From Fulvimarina sp040239565 (lineage in GTDB: Bacteria > Pseudomonadota > Alphaproteobacteria > Rhizobiales > Rhizobiaceae), in the NCBI RefSeq assembly GCF_040239565.1, contig NZ_JBEHWS010000002.1, positions 62,001-126,000 on the forward strand: a stretch of 64,000 nucleotides of DNA, read 5' to 3'. Positions 1 to 7,048 of the stretch are shown here, piece after piece. Under the pieces are notes generated by a model that searched no databases, had not been told where the DNA came from, and saw nothing but the letters and a program-made list of their open reading frames with translations. Made by a program: the position numbers and the translations under genes. How positions within the stretch are numbered: the first letter of the stretch is position 1; each line of letters opens with the position of its first letter.

Positions 1-9
1 TCGATCAGC

Positions 10-468
10 ATGACCCCACGCATCTCATTCATTCTCGCAACCGTCATCGGCCTCGTAATGACCGCCTCAGCACTCGCCGCTCCGCTCTCTGCCTATCGCT
101 GGGAAGCGCGGCCTCTCCTCATCTTCGCGCCCGAAACAAACGAAGCCCATCTCACGCGCCAGAGCGAATTGTTGGAACGGGCGAACGAAGCCATCGATGA
201 ACGCGACATGGTGGTTCTTCTCGTCACGAGCGACAAGGAAAACGCCGTCGCCCGTTTTGGACCACCGAAGCTCAAATCTGTTCGAGCGCCGCAAAACGAG
301 GCACTTCGGAAAGCCTATTCCGTTGCCGCCGATCGGTTCACGGTTATTCTCGTCGGCAAGGATGGCGGCGAGAAAAACCGTTGGAGCGATGTCGTGGAAC
401 CGCAGCGGATCTTCGACCAGATCGATTCCATGCCGATGCGCCAGCGGGAAATGCGCGAGGGCGGATAA
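10..468 (+). CDS. DUF4174 domain exported protein
   Basis: A 152-residue protein of the DUF4174 family, whose function is unknown. Residues 1-23 form a signal peptide with a hydrophobic core and an Ala-rich cleavage region (ASALAAP), so the mature protein is probably periplasmic. The family hallmark RPLLIFAP follows at about residue 34, and a second conserved stretch (RFTVILVGKDGGEK) at about residue 108 has the feel of a thioredoxin-like fold. The ATG lies only 10 bases from the window edge, so its promoter cannot be seen. It is convergent with the next gene, which is also a small exported protein. Confidence 0.8.
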   Translation: MTPRISFILATVIGLVMTASALAAPLSAYRWEARPLLIFAPETNEAHLTRQSELLERANEAIDERDMVVLLVTSDKENAVARFGPPKLKSVRAPQNEALRKAYSVAADRFTVILVGKDGGEKNRWSDVVEPQRIFDQIDSMPMRQREMREGG

Positions 469-498
469 AACCGACCGCCCTCGCCTCGTTATGCGCTG

Positions 499-909
499 TC
501 AGGCGGCCGGTTCGGGCTCGAGCGTCTTTTCGCGGCGCGGATAGACGTCGTAGGTTTTCCCGTTCACCGTGATCGTCTCGGCCTTAAACGCGCGCTCGCT
601 TTCGTCGCGCGAGCGGTGGCCGGTAAAGGTGGCGGCGTCACCGACATTCGCGACACCTTCGACGAAGCCGGCGCTTTCGGTGGCATAAGGCGGCGCGAGA
701 TCGACCTCCCAGATGCCCTCTTCATTCTCGATCTGGAGATGGGCGTGGGGATTTCCGAGCGAGATTTCCTGGATCGTTCCGGAAAGCCGCGATTCCTCGT
801 CGGCCGTCCAAGACCAGCCATGATGTGCAAAGGCGAAGACGGGCGCGGCCACGAGGGCGATGGTGGCGATCGAGGCGCGCTTTGCGAAGGAGGCAGTGAA
901 AGTTTTCAT
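499..909 (-). CDS. DUF6152 family exported protein
   Basis: A 136-residue small exported protein. An N-terminal signal peptide ends at about residue 29 (AAPVFAFAHHGW). The mature N-terminus with HHGWSW followed by a repeated acidic/beta pattern (LSGTIQEISLGNPHAHLQI) matches the DUF6152 family, found next to the inner membrane in many alphaproteobacteria. The double histidine at the mature N-terminus could bind metal, but this is inference. The C-terminal tail is Glu/Pro/Ala rich. There is no clear operon partner; the gene is convergent with the DUF4174 gene upstream of it. Confidence 0.72.
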   Translation of the reverse strand: MKTFTASFAKRASIATIALVAAPVFAFAHHGWSWTADEESRLSGTIQEISLGNPHAHLQIENEEGIWEVDLAPPYATESAGFVEGVANVGDAATFTGHRSRDESERAFKAETITVNGKTYDVYPRREKTLEPEPAA

Positions 910-1033
910 TCGTAGTCTCCTGATCTGAAAGGGAAATCAGGAACTGAATCTAGGCTGCGGCCAAGGAAACAACAGCCCTGCCCCCGCATCACAGCGCGAT
1001 GACCATTGCGCGACCGCCTCGCTTCCTAGCCCC

Positions 1034-1858
1034 TTACTGCCCGGTCCATTCCGGCTTGCGCTTTTCCAGGAACGCGCCGATTCCTTCTTCGGCGTCCCTG
1101 GCCATCATGTTGTCGACCATGGTGCGGGCCGCGTAGTCGTAGGCTTCCGACAGGGGCATCTCCATCTGCCGGTAGAAAGCTTCCTTGCCGGTCCTGACGG
1201 TGAGCGGCGACTTGGACGCGATGGTGGTGGCGTATTTGCCGATGATGGTGCCGAGATATTCCGGCGGGACGACGCGGTTGATGAGGCCGAATTCGCGGGC
1301 GGTGCGGGCATCGATGCGCTCGCCGGTGAGCAGCATCTCCATGGCGTGCTTCGGGGCGACGTTGCGGGACAGGGCGACCATGGGCGTCGAGCAGAACAGG
1401 CCGATATGGACGCCGGGCGTCTGGAACTGGGCCTCCTCCGAGGCGATGGCGAGGTCGCAGGACGCGACCAGCTGGCAGCCGGCGGCGGTGGCGAACCCGC
1501 CGACCTCGGCGATGACCGGCTGCGGCAGGCGGACGATGGTCTGCATCAGATCCGAGCAGAGCCGCATAGTCTTTTCGTAAAAGGCGCGGCCACGGTCTTC
1601 GTCGGTGCGGTGGGCGGTGAGTTCCTTGAGGTCGTGGCCGGCGCAGAAGGTCTCGCCCTTGGCCGCGAGGATCACGACGCGGCAGTCGGTGTTTTCGGCG
1701 CAGCGTTCGAAGGCGGCCTTCAGCGTCTCCATGACTTCGATCGAGAGCACGTTGGCCGGCGGGTTGTTGAGGACGATCCGGGTGATGCCGGGCCCCTCCT
1801 CTATCGTGATCAACGCATCGCTTTTCGCTTCGGGCGACAATTCGACGATATCGGCCAA
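1034..1858 (-). CDS. enoyl-CoA hydratase/isomerase family protein
   Basis: A 274-residue crotonase-fold enzyme, the normal length for the family. The oxyanion-hole segment ETFCAGHDLKEL is at about residue 70 and the second one, GGFATAAGCQLVASCDLAI, at about 120. The TPGVHIGLFCS segment that follows is typical of the ECHDC3-like subgroup. Members hydrate or isomerise 2-enoyl-CoA thioesters in fatty-acid or branched amino-acid breakdown. The exact substrate cannot be read from sequence, and the usual catalytic Glu pair is not obvious in this subgroup. The next gene (divergent) is a hotdog-fold thioesterase, consistent with acyl-CoA metabolism. Confidence 0.88.
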   Translation of the reverse strand: MADIVELSPEAKSDALITIEEGPGITRIVLNNPPANVLSIEVMETLKAAFERCAENTDCRVVILAAKGETFCAGHDLKELTAHRTDEDRGRAFYEKTMRLCSDLMQTIVRLPQPVIAEVGGFATAAGCQLVASCDLAIASEEAQFQTPGVHIGLFCSTPMVALSRNVAPKHAMEMLLTGERIDARTAREFGLINRVVPPEYLGTIIGKYATTIASKSPLTVRTGKEAFYRQMEMPLSEAYDYAARTMVDNMMARDAEEGIGAFLEKRKPEWTGQ

Positions 1859-2073
1859 GGTGATGTCTCTTCAGGTCGTGATCTGGATGGCGGTGGCGGC
1901 AGTCACATCCACTGCGGCGTCTCGGTCGATTTCGGGCTTACCATTGGCAGGGCGAAACGCCTCGTATAGCCAACCCGTCATCAGTGCCGTTGAAATACAG
2001 TCAGACAGTGTCTGCTTCCCAAGCTCCAAGATAGGGCGGCGGGGCGGCGGGAAGCAAGACGAGGGGGCGACAA

Positions 2074-2499
2074 ATGCAGGCGATCGACAGCGTGGACGCA
2101 ATGGATGCGTTCCTGCACGAGCACTTTCCCGAACTCGCCGAAGCCCTGCCGGGCCTCAGCGTCGCCGAGGTCGCGCCGCGGCGGGCGGTGCTGAAGCTTC
2201 AGACCGACAAGCGGCATCTGCGGCCGGGGGGCACGGTGTCGGGCCCGACGCTGTTCACCATCGCGGACGTGACCGGCTGGCTGTCGATCCTGACCGAGAT
2301 CGGGCCGAAGGCGCTGACGGTGACGACCAATCTCAACATCAACTTCCTGAAGAAGCCACAGCCGGGGGCGATCATCGGCCGGGGCCAGGTGCTGAAGCTC
2401 GGCAGCCGGCTGGGGGTGACCGAAGTCTCGATGCTCAACGAGAGCGACGGCGAGATCGTCGCTCATGCGACGGCCACCTATTCGATCCCGCCGAGGTAG
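2074..2499 (+). CDS. PaaI family thioesterase (hotdog fold)
   Basis: A 141-residue single-domain hotdog protein. The central helix and following strand (LRPGGTVSGPTLFTIADV, residues about 50-67) match the PaaI/YdiI thioesterase pattern, with G-T-V-S-G-P-T in the active-site turn. The later strand TVTTNLNINFLKKP is also diagnostic. Such enzymes hydrolyse acyl- or aryl-CoA thioesters and usually work as tetramers in the cytoplasm. The gene is divergent from the enoyl-CoA hydratase gene, with about 215 bp between the two starts. The substrate is unknown. Confidence 0.86.
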   Translation: MQAIDSVDAMDAFLHEHFPELAEALPGLSVAEVAPRRAVLKLQTDKRHLRPGGTVSGPTLFTIADVTGWLSILTEIGPKALTVTTNLNINFLKKPQPGAIIGRGQVLKLGSRLGVTEVSMLNESDGEIVAHATATYSIPPR

Positions 2500-2632
2500 A
2501 TGCGGGACCTCGATTGGTTCCGACATATATGTCACAGGTGAAACACGACTGTTTGAGCCGTCACTTTAACGCTTCATTTAGACTGTGCCGTGACCCTGTT
2601 CGCATCTGAAATCGCGAAGAGGGGAATTCGCA

Positions 2633-2725
2633 ATGAAGGTAACGAGACGCTCGCCGAGCCTGGGGATCGCCGCGGCATTCGTGGTGATGGGCCTGCCGGT
2701 CGCGCTGATGATGATCGGCGGCTGA
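2633..2725 (+). CDS. candidate 30-residue membrane peptide
   Basis: A short frame preceded by a purine-rich ribosome-binding stretch (AGAGGGGAA, about 8 bases before the ATG). It encodes MKVTRRSPSLGIAAAF and then a continuous hydrophobic segment VVMGLPVALMMIGG. The pattern of positive N-terminus followed by one membrane helix is typical of bacterial small membrane proteins. No family was recognised. It is too short for ordinary gene calling, and without conservation data it could be chance, but the RBS spacing and the charge/hydrophobicity split argue for translation. Confidence 0.45.
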   Translation: MKVTRRSPSLGIAAAFVVMGLPVALMMIGG

Positions 2726-3511
2726 CGCACTCGGCTCAAGCGTCCGGCGATCGACCAAGATCGCCCGACCCTTTCGTGTTCTTGAGTGCCGCGCCGGGTG
2801 GTCGAAAAACCGGTGGCCACTTTTTCGCCCGGCGCTTCGAGAGGGGACGCAAGCCGTTCCGGCATCGGCCGGGGCGGCTTTTTTCCTGAAGTAGCGGCCA
2901 GGCCGGGCCGGCGTGGATGCCGCTTCCTGTCGCCCATGCTTCGCCGTCCCGCACCGCACCGCGGCCGGGTTCGATCGTCTCGCCTTTCTGGTCCCCGGCG
3001 TCAGGGACGCCGCTCTGTCCGCCACCGCCTGTCAGGGCGGCGATGCGCCGGAGGCAAGCCCTCCGAATTTGGTATGTTACGGCTCGCCTCCAGCGCACCG
3101 CGCGGGGTTTGTCGAACTCGCTGCGCCCGAACTTCGGGGCCTGCCTCGCTGGAACCGATCCATGCCAGCCTTGCGCCGCGCCTTGGGGGCGGCGAAGGGG
3201 GGATGAGACCGGCCCGGCCAAGGCCTGACCCGTGGTTAGAGCGGCTGCCGGCGCTTCGGACGCGTTTCAACGCCCTCAAGCGGACCGATCCGCACCCGCG
3301 CCGTATTACGCGAGGGGCCGGCGGAGCCGCGAGCCGTCCGGGACGCGATCCCTCCGGAAGAGACCACGCCGCAGACCCGCACCATCCGTCCGAGAGCGAT
3401 CCCGGTGATCACCCGTGCCCCTGGAGCGGAATGGCTGCGGGGATTATGAGGGTGTGGGGTGGGGTGGGGATAAGAATTTCATTTGGCGGCACTGTGATTT
3501 CCTCCGCACCG
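2726..3511. other. GC-rich stretch with no recognisable gene
   Basis: About 790 bases of GC-rich DNA. Several frames stay open, but their translations are Arg/Pro/Gly-rich with no domain, and none has a convincing start. A GC-rich segment followed by a T-run (about 2866-2886, GGGGCGGCTTTTTTCC) could be a weak terminator for the small peptide upstream. I see no tRNA, tmRNA, RNase P or SRP signature. Confidence 0.5.
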
Positions 3512-3644
3512 TCGTCATCCCGGGCTTGACCCGGGATCCATGCCTGAAGTCTCTCCGCCATCTCGTGGTTCTTCGTGGGTACGGACCAAGCGTCGATCCG
3601 ATGGGACTCACAAATGGATCCCGGCTCGGAAGCCGGGATGACGA
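3512..3644. repeat. palindromic dispersed repeat (MITE-like)
   Basis: A 133-bp element with inverted arms of about 30 bp. The left arm 3512-3541 begins TCGTCATCCCGGGCTTG and the right arm 3614-3644 ends GCCGGGATGACGA; the arms pair with only a few mismatches. Each arm is itself a short palindrome around the CCCGGG/CCGGC core. The signature CGTCATCCCGG...ATGGATCCCGG is a well-known intergenic repeat type in alphaproteobacterial genomes, mobilised in trans if at all. It sits at the left edge of the AT-richer accessory stretch. Confidence 0.7.
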
Positions 3645-3689
3645 AGCTCTCAGGGTATCGTTGAGGGCCGATAGGAATGCGCGACTCAA

Positions 3690-4225
3690 CTACTTTACCT
3701 CACACTTGCCAACATCGAGTCCGACCCAGAAGCGGCTTGTTTCATCGTATTCCAACCCACTGACGTTTACGAGAATTCGGTTGCCGTCGTCGAAGAGGCG
3801 ATCGGCAGCCATCGCGATGGCATTGCTGGAGACAAGCTTCACATTGCTAACGTCAAGGCAGGCATCGACGGACAGCACATATCCGTTGAATTAGGCATGG
3901 GCGAACACGCTCGGAGATTTCGAGGTCCGATAAGTGAATTCGATTTCCAGATTTCCGACGTCAACGACTAGTGGGAAAGCGGCGTGATGCTGAGGCGTTG
4001 CCACGCATCTGACCACGAACTCTGGCCCTTCTCCCACAACGAAAAATCGGCTTCGCTGACATACAAGGCACACTCTTCGACATCGTATGTCAGGATTTGA
4101 AGAGCGAAATTCGTTCGTGAGAGGATGTTGTCATCTGCGAGCGCCGGAGACGCGCTACCGATGCGGCGGAATAATACTATTCTCGTAAAATCTGGCTTGT
4201 TGCCAATTAAATAAGCTCAATAATA
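3690..4225 (-). pseudogene. decayed gene of unknown family
   Basis: Protein-like sequence is spread over two frames on the minus strand. The 5' part (about 4225-4030) reads ...TRIVLFRRIGSASPAL, then LTYDVEECALYVSEADFSL. Near 4021-4034 the sensible reading shifts frame and continues PEFVVRCVATPQHHAAF, then VVDVGNLEIEFTYR. At 3891-3893 a TAA interrupts that frame, and the protein-like reading resumes in the same frame with FNGYVLSVDACLDVS and ends GLDVGKCEVK at 3690. One frameshift and one nonsense codon therefore separate three pieces of what was probably a single gene of at least 175 codons. No start codon was found. The base composition is AT-richer than flanking core genes. Confidence 0.6.
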
Positions 4226-4397
4226 AGCTGCGGGTTAAAATAATATCTAATAAACTAGGTCGTTATAACGCGGCATCACCTTCATCAGCGCAGACAATCT
4301 ATTACCATCTTTGATGACTAGATATTCACGCGGCTGTCTAAAATTGAAACACGTCATATTCAACATCTCAATTCATAAGGAGTCGTTCTTAATAAAA

Positions 4398-5480
4398 TTA
4401 AGGCGAACAAAGATCGATGTAATCGATGGATTCTATCAATGAAAGAGCAACCTCAGTGGCGTTTGCTGCGGCAACGCTCCTGATTTCGTTCCCCGTCTCT
4501 TTATCCAAATCTCCCTTATACTCGCAAATGTCCGAAATGCCGCGCACAATCACTCCTCCAAATAAGTTACTACAACCACCTTCTGAATCTGGAGTGGCCC
4601 TAGCGCTTTCCACGGCCCGCAAGACTCCGTAGCTCTCCATATCCACAGCTAAAACTGGACTGTCTTCCCATTGAACCCGATCTGAGTCTCCCCGCTGGCG
4701 ATGGACATCGAGGTGAACTTTTGCGTTCTTCTCGACAAGATATTCTCGATACTCAGTGCTATCCACCACATGATGGCTGCCCAGCAACCACCCAAAATGC
4801 ACTTCGCGATCGCGGCCCGACGACTCGAGCTCAGAGAACCTTTTTGGAAGCTTATCCTTCCGCAAAGGAATGAGCTTACTGCATCGTAGATGTGCTTCGA
4901 TGCTTGATATCAAGCCATCCATCGGCCTCGAATGAGCTATCTTTCTCTCGTATCGAAGAAACGACGACGAAAGAAAACGATCGCGTTCATCAACTACGAT
5001 CTCGCCTTTTGCCGCACTTTTCAATTCTTTTTCGCCACCGAATATGTAACGAGAGCTCGTTTCTTCTTTGTAGATTTGAGCAACCTTGTCGCTTGCGTAA
5101 AATTTTGCTCCGTTTGACACAACTACGTCGCCAAGCCCGACGGTTATCGGGTCAAGTGATCCTGCAATTCCGACCATGACGACAAGATGTGGGGTTACTG
5201 TCGCAATTGCGGAACCAGTGCCCACTACGGCCTCGATATGCCCCATGCCGTCCAGCGTCTGAACTGCAACGGAAACCTTTCCATGAGGTGACTCATACGT
5301 ACAATAATAGCGCTTGCGAGCGGTTGTAGCTGTCCAATTAGGCCTACTGCTGACTACATCATGGAAGTATTTTCTTTCCTCGGGAAGAGCTACGACCAAG
5401 ACTATATTTGCAATTGGCAAATCGATAGATCTATGCATCATCGCGCTTTCTCGAGCGGCCTTCTTCCTGTTTCTCGCCAT
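4398..5480 (-). CDS. nucleoside phosphorylase/nucleosidase-fold enzyme (PNP_UDP_1 superfamily)
   Basis: A 360-residue protein with the PNP/MTAN fold. In order: the VALPEE motif at about residue 28-33 (matching the Glu of MTA/SAH nucleosidase), VGIAGSLDP with GDVVVSNGA at about 106-123, a roughly 130-residue insertion not found in the 230-aa classical MTAN enzymes, VDMESYGVLRA (the ribose-binding Met-Glu), and VRGISDICEYKG with the catalytic Ser-Asp. All key residues appear intact, so it is probably active on a purine nucleoside or nucleotide. I chose the ATG at 5480, which begins 4 bases after the stop of the gene upstream; longer frames would overlap that gene by about 90 bases. The coupling implies one operon. 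PNP-fold ATP nucleosidases are known defence effectors (for example in Detocs); that role here is inference. Confidence 0.75.
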   Translation of the reverse strand: MARNRKKAARESAMMHRSIDLPIANIVLVVALPEERKYFHDVVSSRPNWTATTARKRYYCTYESPHGKVSVAVQTLDGMGHIEAVVGTGSAIATVTPHLVVMVGIAGSLDPITVGLGDVVVSNGAKFYASDKVAQIYKEETSSRYIFGGEKELKSAAKGEIVVDERDRFLSSSFLRYERKIAHSRPMDGLISSIEAHLRCSKLIPLRKDKLPKRFSELESSGRDREVHFGWLLGSHHVVDSTEYREYLVEKNAKVHLDVHRQRGDSDRVQWEDSPVLAVDMESYGVLRAVESARATPDSEGGCSNLFGGVIVRGISDICEYKGDLDKETGNEIRSVAAANATEVALSLIESIDYIDLCSP

Positions 5481-5484
5481 AAAA

Positions 5485-5925
5485 TCAGTAGACCCTGCGT
5501 TTCCCAACCCGCGCGCTAGCTTCGAACGCACGATACCTTTGCTTATTGGCCAACAAATTATCAAGTCCAGCAATCACACTAGAACTTGGCACTAAACTTT
5601 CGAGCGTGAAAACCACCTTTACACACCCTGTTCTAATTTCGATGATTTTTAGTTCCGAAATCAAAGACCTCTCTAGAAAACTTTTAATTGAATATATTAT
5701 ATTAAAAATGGGAATTTTCTCGTATTTTTTTTCTATATCTTTGAATAAAACAGGTCCATTTCGGTCGCTTGGCCAGTCTGCATCTATATGCACACTTACA
5801 TAATCAATCTCTTGTCTATTAGGAACTGGGTAAAAGTAAACCATGTTCGGAAAGCGATCGTCGTTTTCACCCAACATCGCAAACAGTTCACTTCGCGGAT
5901 CACGCATGCGGCTTGCCCGTTTCAT
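5485..5925 (-). CDS. unknown 146-aa partner of the PNP-fold enzyme
   Basis: First gene of the two-gene cassette; its TGA lies 4 bases from the next start. No family is recognised with confidence. The N-terminal half is acidic/aromatic (NMVYFYPVPNRQE, then VSVHIDADWPSD). The C-terminal half has a long amphipathic helix (YSIKSFLERSLI) followed by a beta pair (LKIIEIRTGCVKVVFTLE) and another helix. That helix/beta-hairpin/helix pattern recalls adaptor-like effector-associated domains in bacterial conflict proteins, but I cannot prove the match. Codon use is AT-richer than in core genes. There is no membrane segment or signal peptide. The start at 5925 has a TAGGTAG stretch just upstream; an ATG six codons in is an alternative. 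Confidence 0.6.
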   Translation of the reverse strand: MKRASRMRDPRSELFAMLGENDDRFPNMVYFYPVPNRQEIDYVSVHIDADWPSDRNGPVLFKDIEKKYEKIPIFNIIYSIKSFLERSLISELKIIEIRTGCVKVVFTLESLVPSSSVIAGLDNLLANKQRYRAFEASARVGKRRVY

Positions 5926-6352
5926 CTACCTACGTCAATCAAGATAACGACCGTAAGATTTTGTATGACTCTCGCTTTCGGAATCCATAAGCGTTCCATC
6001 TCGGGGTTCGTTTCGATGCCAACTGGTGCTCGGCGGCAACTATCTCAGATAGTCGTGCTCTACTTAATCTGGCGGGTCAATAGGAATTTACGATGCTCAA
6101 CAGAAAACGGATCTCTTCACCTTCCGTTCCGGTTGGCCTGTCCTGAAATTTGTTTCAGCGAATTACCCTACGTAATTTCAAAGATTTTCAGCAATTTTGG
6201 CCAAGTCAATTAAGTTTGGGTGGGCGAATGCCCCTTTGGCGTGACGGGTGAACGTAGAAAAATTTTCTGCTATCTAAAGAAAATTGAGTGCCAATAATCT
6301 GATTGATGCGGAGACCGGTTAGCAAGATGGCCGTTTTGATAGACCTATCGCC
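5926..6352. other. AT-rich intergenic stretch, no gene seen
   Basis: About 430 bases between the start of the 146-aa gene and the partial uvrB tail copy. Open frames on the plus strand here run antisense into the neighbour and give no sensible protein. The promoter of the two-gene cassette should lie here, reading leftward. Confidence 0.4.
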
Positions 6353-6460
6353 GCGGCCGCCCGGTCTTGCTCGGCCGGCGTTTGCGGCATTTCTGGCCGG
6401 ATTCGTCCTCGTAGGAGCCTCGCCCAACGCGGTGGCGGCGGATGGGTTCGGCGGTGTTGG
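6353..6460. repeat. displaced partial copy of the uvrB 3' end
   Basis: About 108 bases that align, at an offset of 704, with 7057-7164, the last codons of uvrB. Roughly 8 bases differ. The shared core includes GGTCTTGCTCGGCCGGCG and GGTGGCGGCGGATGGGTTC. The orientation is the same in both copies. The copy ends 10 bases before the stop of the toxin gene, so the toxin-antitoxin pair is bracketed by two direct copies of the uvrB tail. Confidence 0.85.
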
Positions 6461-6470
6461 ATATGTGGAG

Positions 6471-6728
6471 CTACCGTTCCAACAGCTTGTCGTAATCCGC
6501 ATGGGTGCCGATCCAGAACCAGATGCAATCATCTCCCTGTCGGACAGCAAGTGCGCGGGTGCGAAGACCGACACGGGATGACCAGAAGCGGCCGACTGGC
6601 TTGAAATGCAAGGAGGGATGCGAGGGGTCCGTCTTCATCAGTTTAAAGCTGCGATCCGCCAAACGTTGGGTCTTCGACGGTAGGGCCTCATAGGCCTTCC
6701 AGAAGGTCGGGGTCGCATGATGGTTCAC
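6471..6728 (-). CDS. RelE/ParE-like toxin of a type II TA pair
   Basis: An 85-residue basic protein. FWKAYEALPSKTQRLADRSF, KTDPSHPSLHFK, VGLRTRALAVRQGDD and the C-terminal WFWIGTHADYDKLL match the ParE/RelE superfamily group usually annotated as ParE-like toxin; such toxins act on ribosome-bound mRNA or on gyrase. I chose the GTG at 6728 because it overlaps the antitoxin stop as GTGA, the usual translational coupling. An upstream extension of this frame would run through the antitoxin gene. The function (cutting RNA versus gyrase inhibition) cannot be decided from sequence. Confidence 0.8.
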   Translation of the reverse strand: MNHHATPTFWKAYEALPSKTQRLADRSFKLMKTDPSHPSLHFKPVGRFWSSRVGLRTRALAVRQGDDCIWFWIGTHADYDKLLER

Positions 6729-6925
6729 AGACGACGGGTGCAGCCTGAGGCGAAGTCGGCAAGGGCTGCATCGGCGAAAGCGTCGAGACGGCCGGAGGTC
6801 GCGTCCTCTTCGATCGCCGCGTCGAAGCGTTCGGCGTCGTAGGCGTCGAACCATTCGCGAAAGCGGGAGAGTTCGTCGGCCGAAAGTGCGGCTACGTCGC
6901 GTTCGATCTTTTCGAGTTTGGTCAT
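6725..6925 (-). CDS. antitoxin of the RelE/ParE-like pair
   Basis: A 66-residue acidic protein, first gene of the TA operon. The pattern LSADELSRFREWFDAYDA, then FDAAIEEDATSGRLDAF and FADAALADFASG, is characteristic of short antitoxins found before this toxin group. No separate DNA-binding domain is evident, so autoregulation may work through the complex. I chose the ATG at 6925 (MTKLEKIERDV) over one 19 codons further upstream because the family begins here. The stop overlaps the toxin start. Confidence 0.78.
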   Translation of the reverse strand: MTKLEKIERDVAALSADELSRFREWFDAYDAERFDAAIEEDATSGRLDAFADAALADFASGCTRRL

Positions 6926-7048
6926 GCGGACAACCTGCGGAACGATTTCCGAGATTGTACGGGATTCTTTCCGCTTTCGCACGGAATTTGCGGATCGGTT
7001 TCCGCATGGAAGCGGAAGGAAATCCGGGTGGCTTTCATAGCGGTGCGT

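Noticed and set aside
2786..3529. 247-codon open frame on the plus strand in the GC-rich gap
   Set aside because: Arg/Pro/Gly-rich, no domain, no RBS and it runs through the palindromic repeat; typical of GC-rich non-coding DNA.
5788..6213. 141-codon plus-strand frame
   Set aside because: Antisense to the 146-aa gene for part of its length, no domain, and cysteine/phenylalanine pattern unlike a protein.
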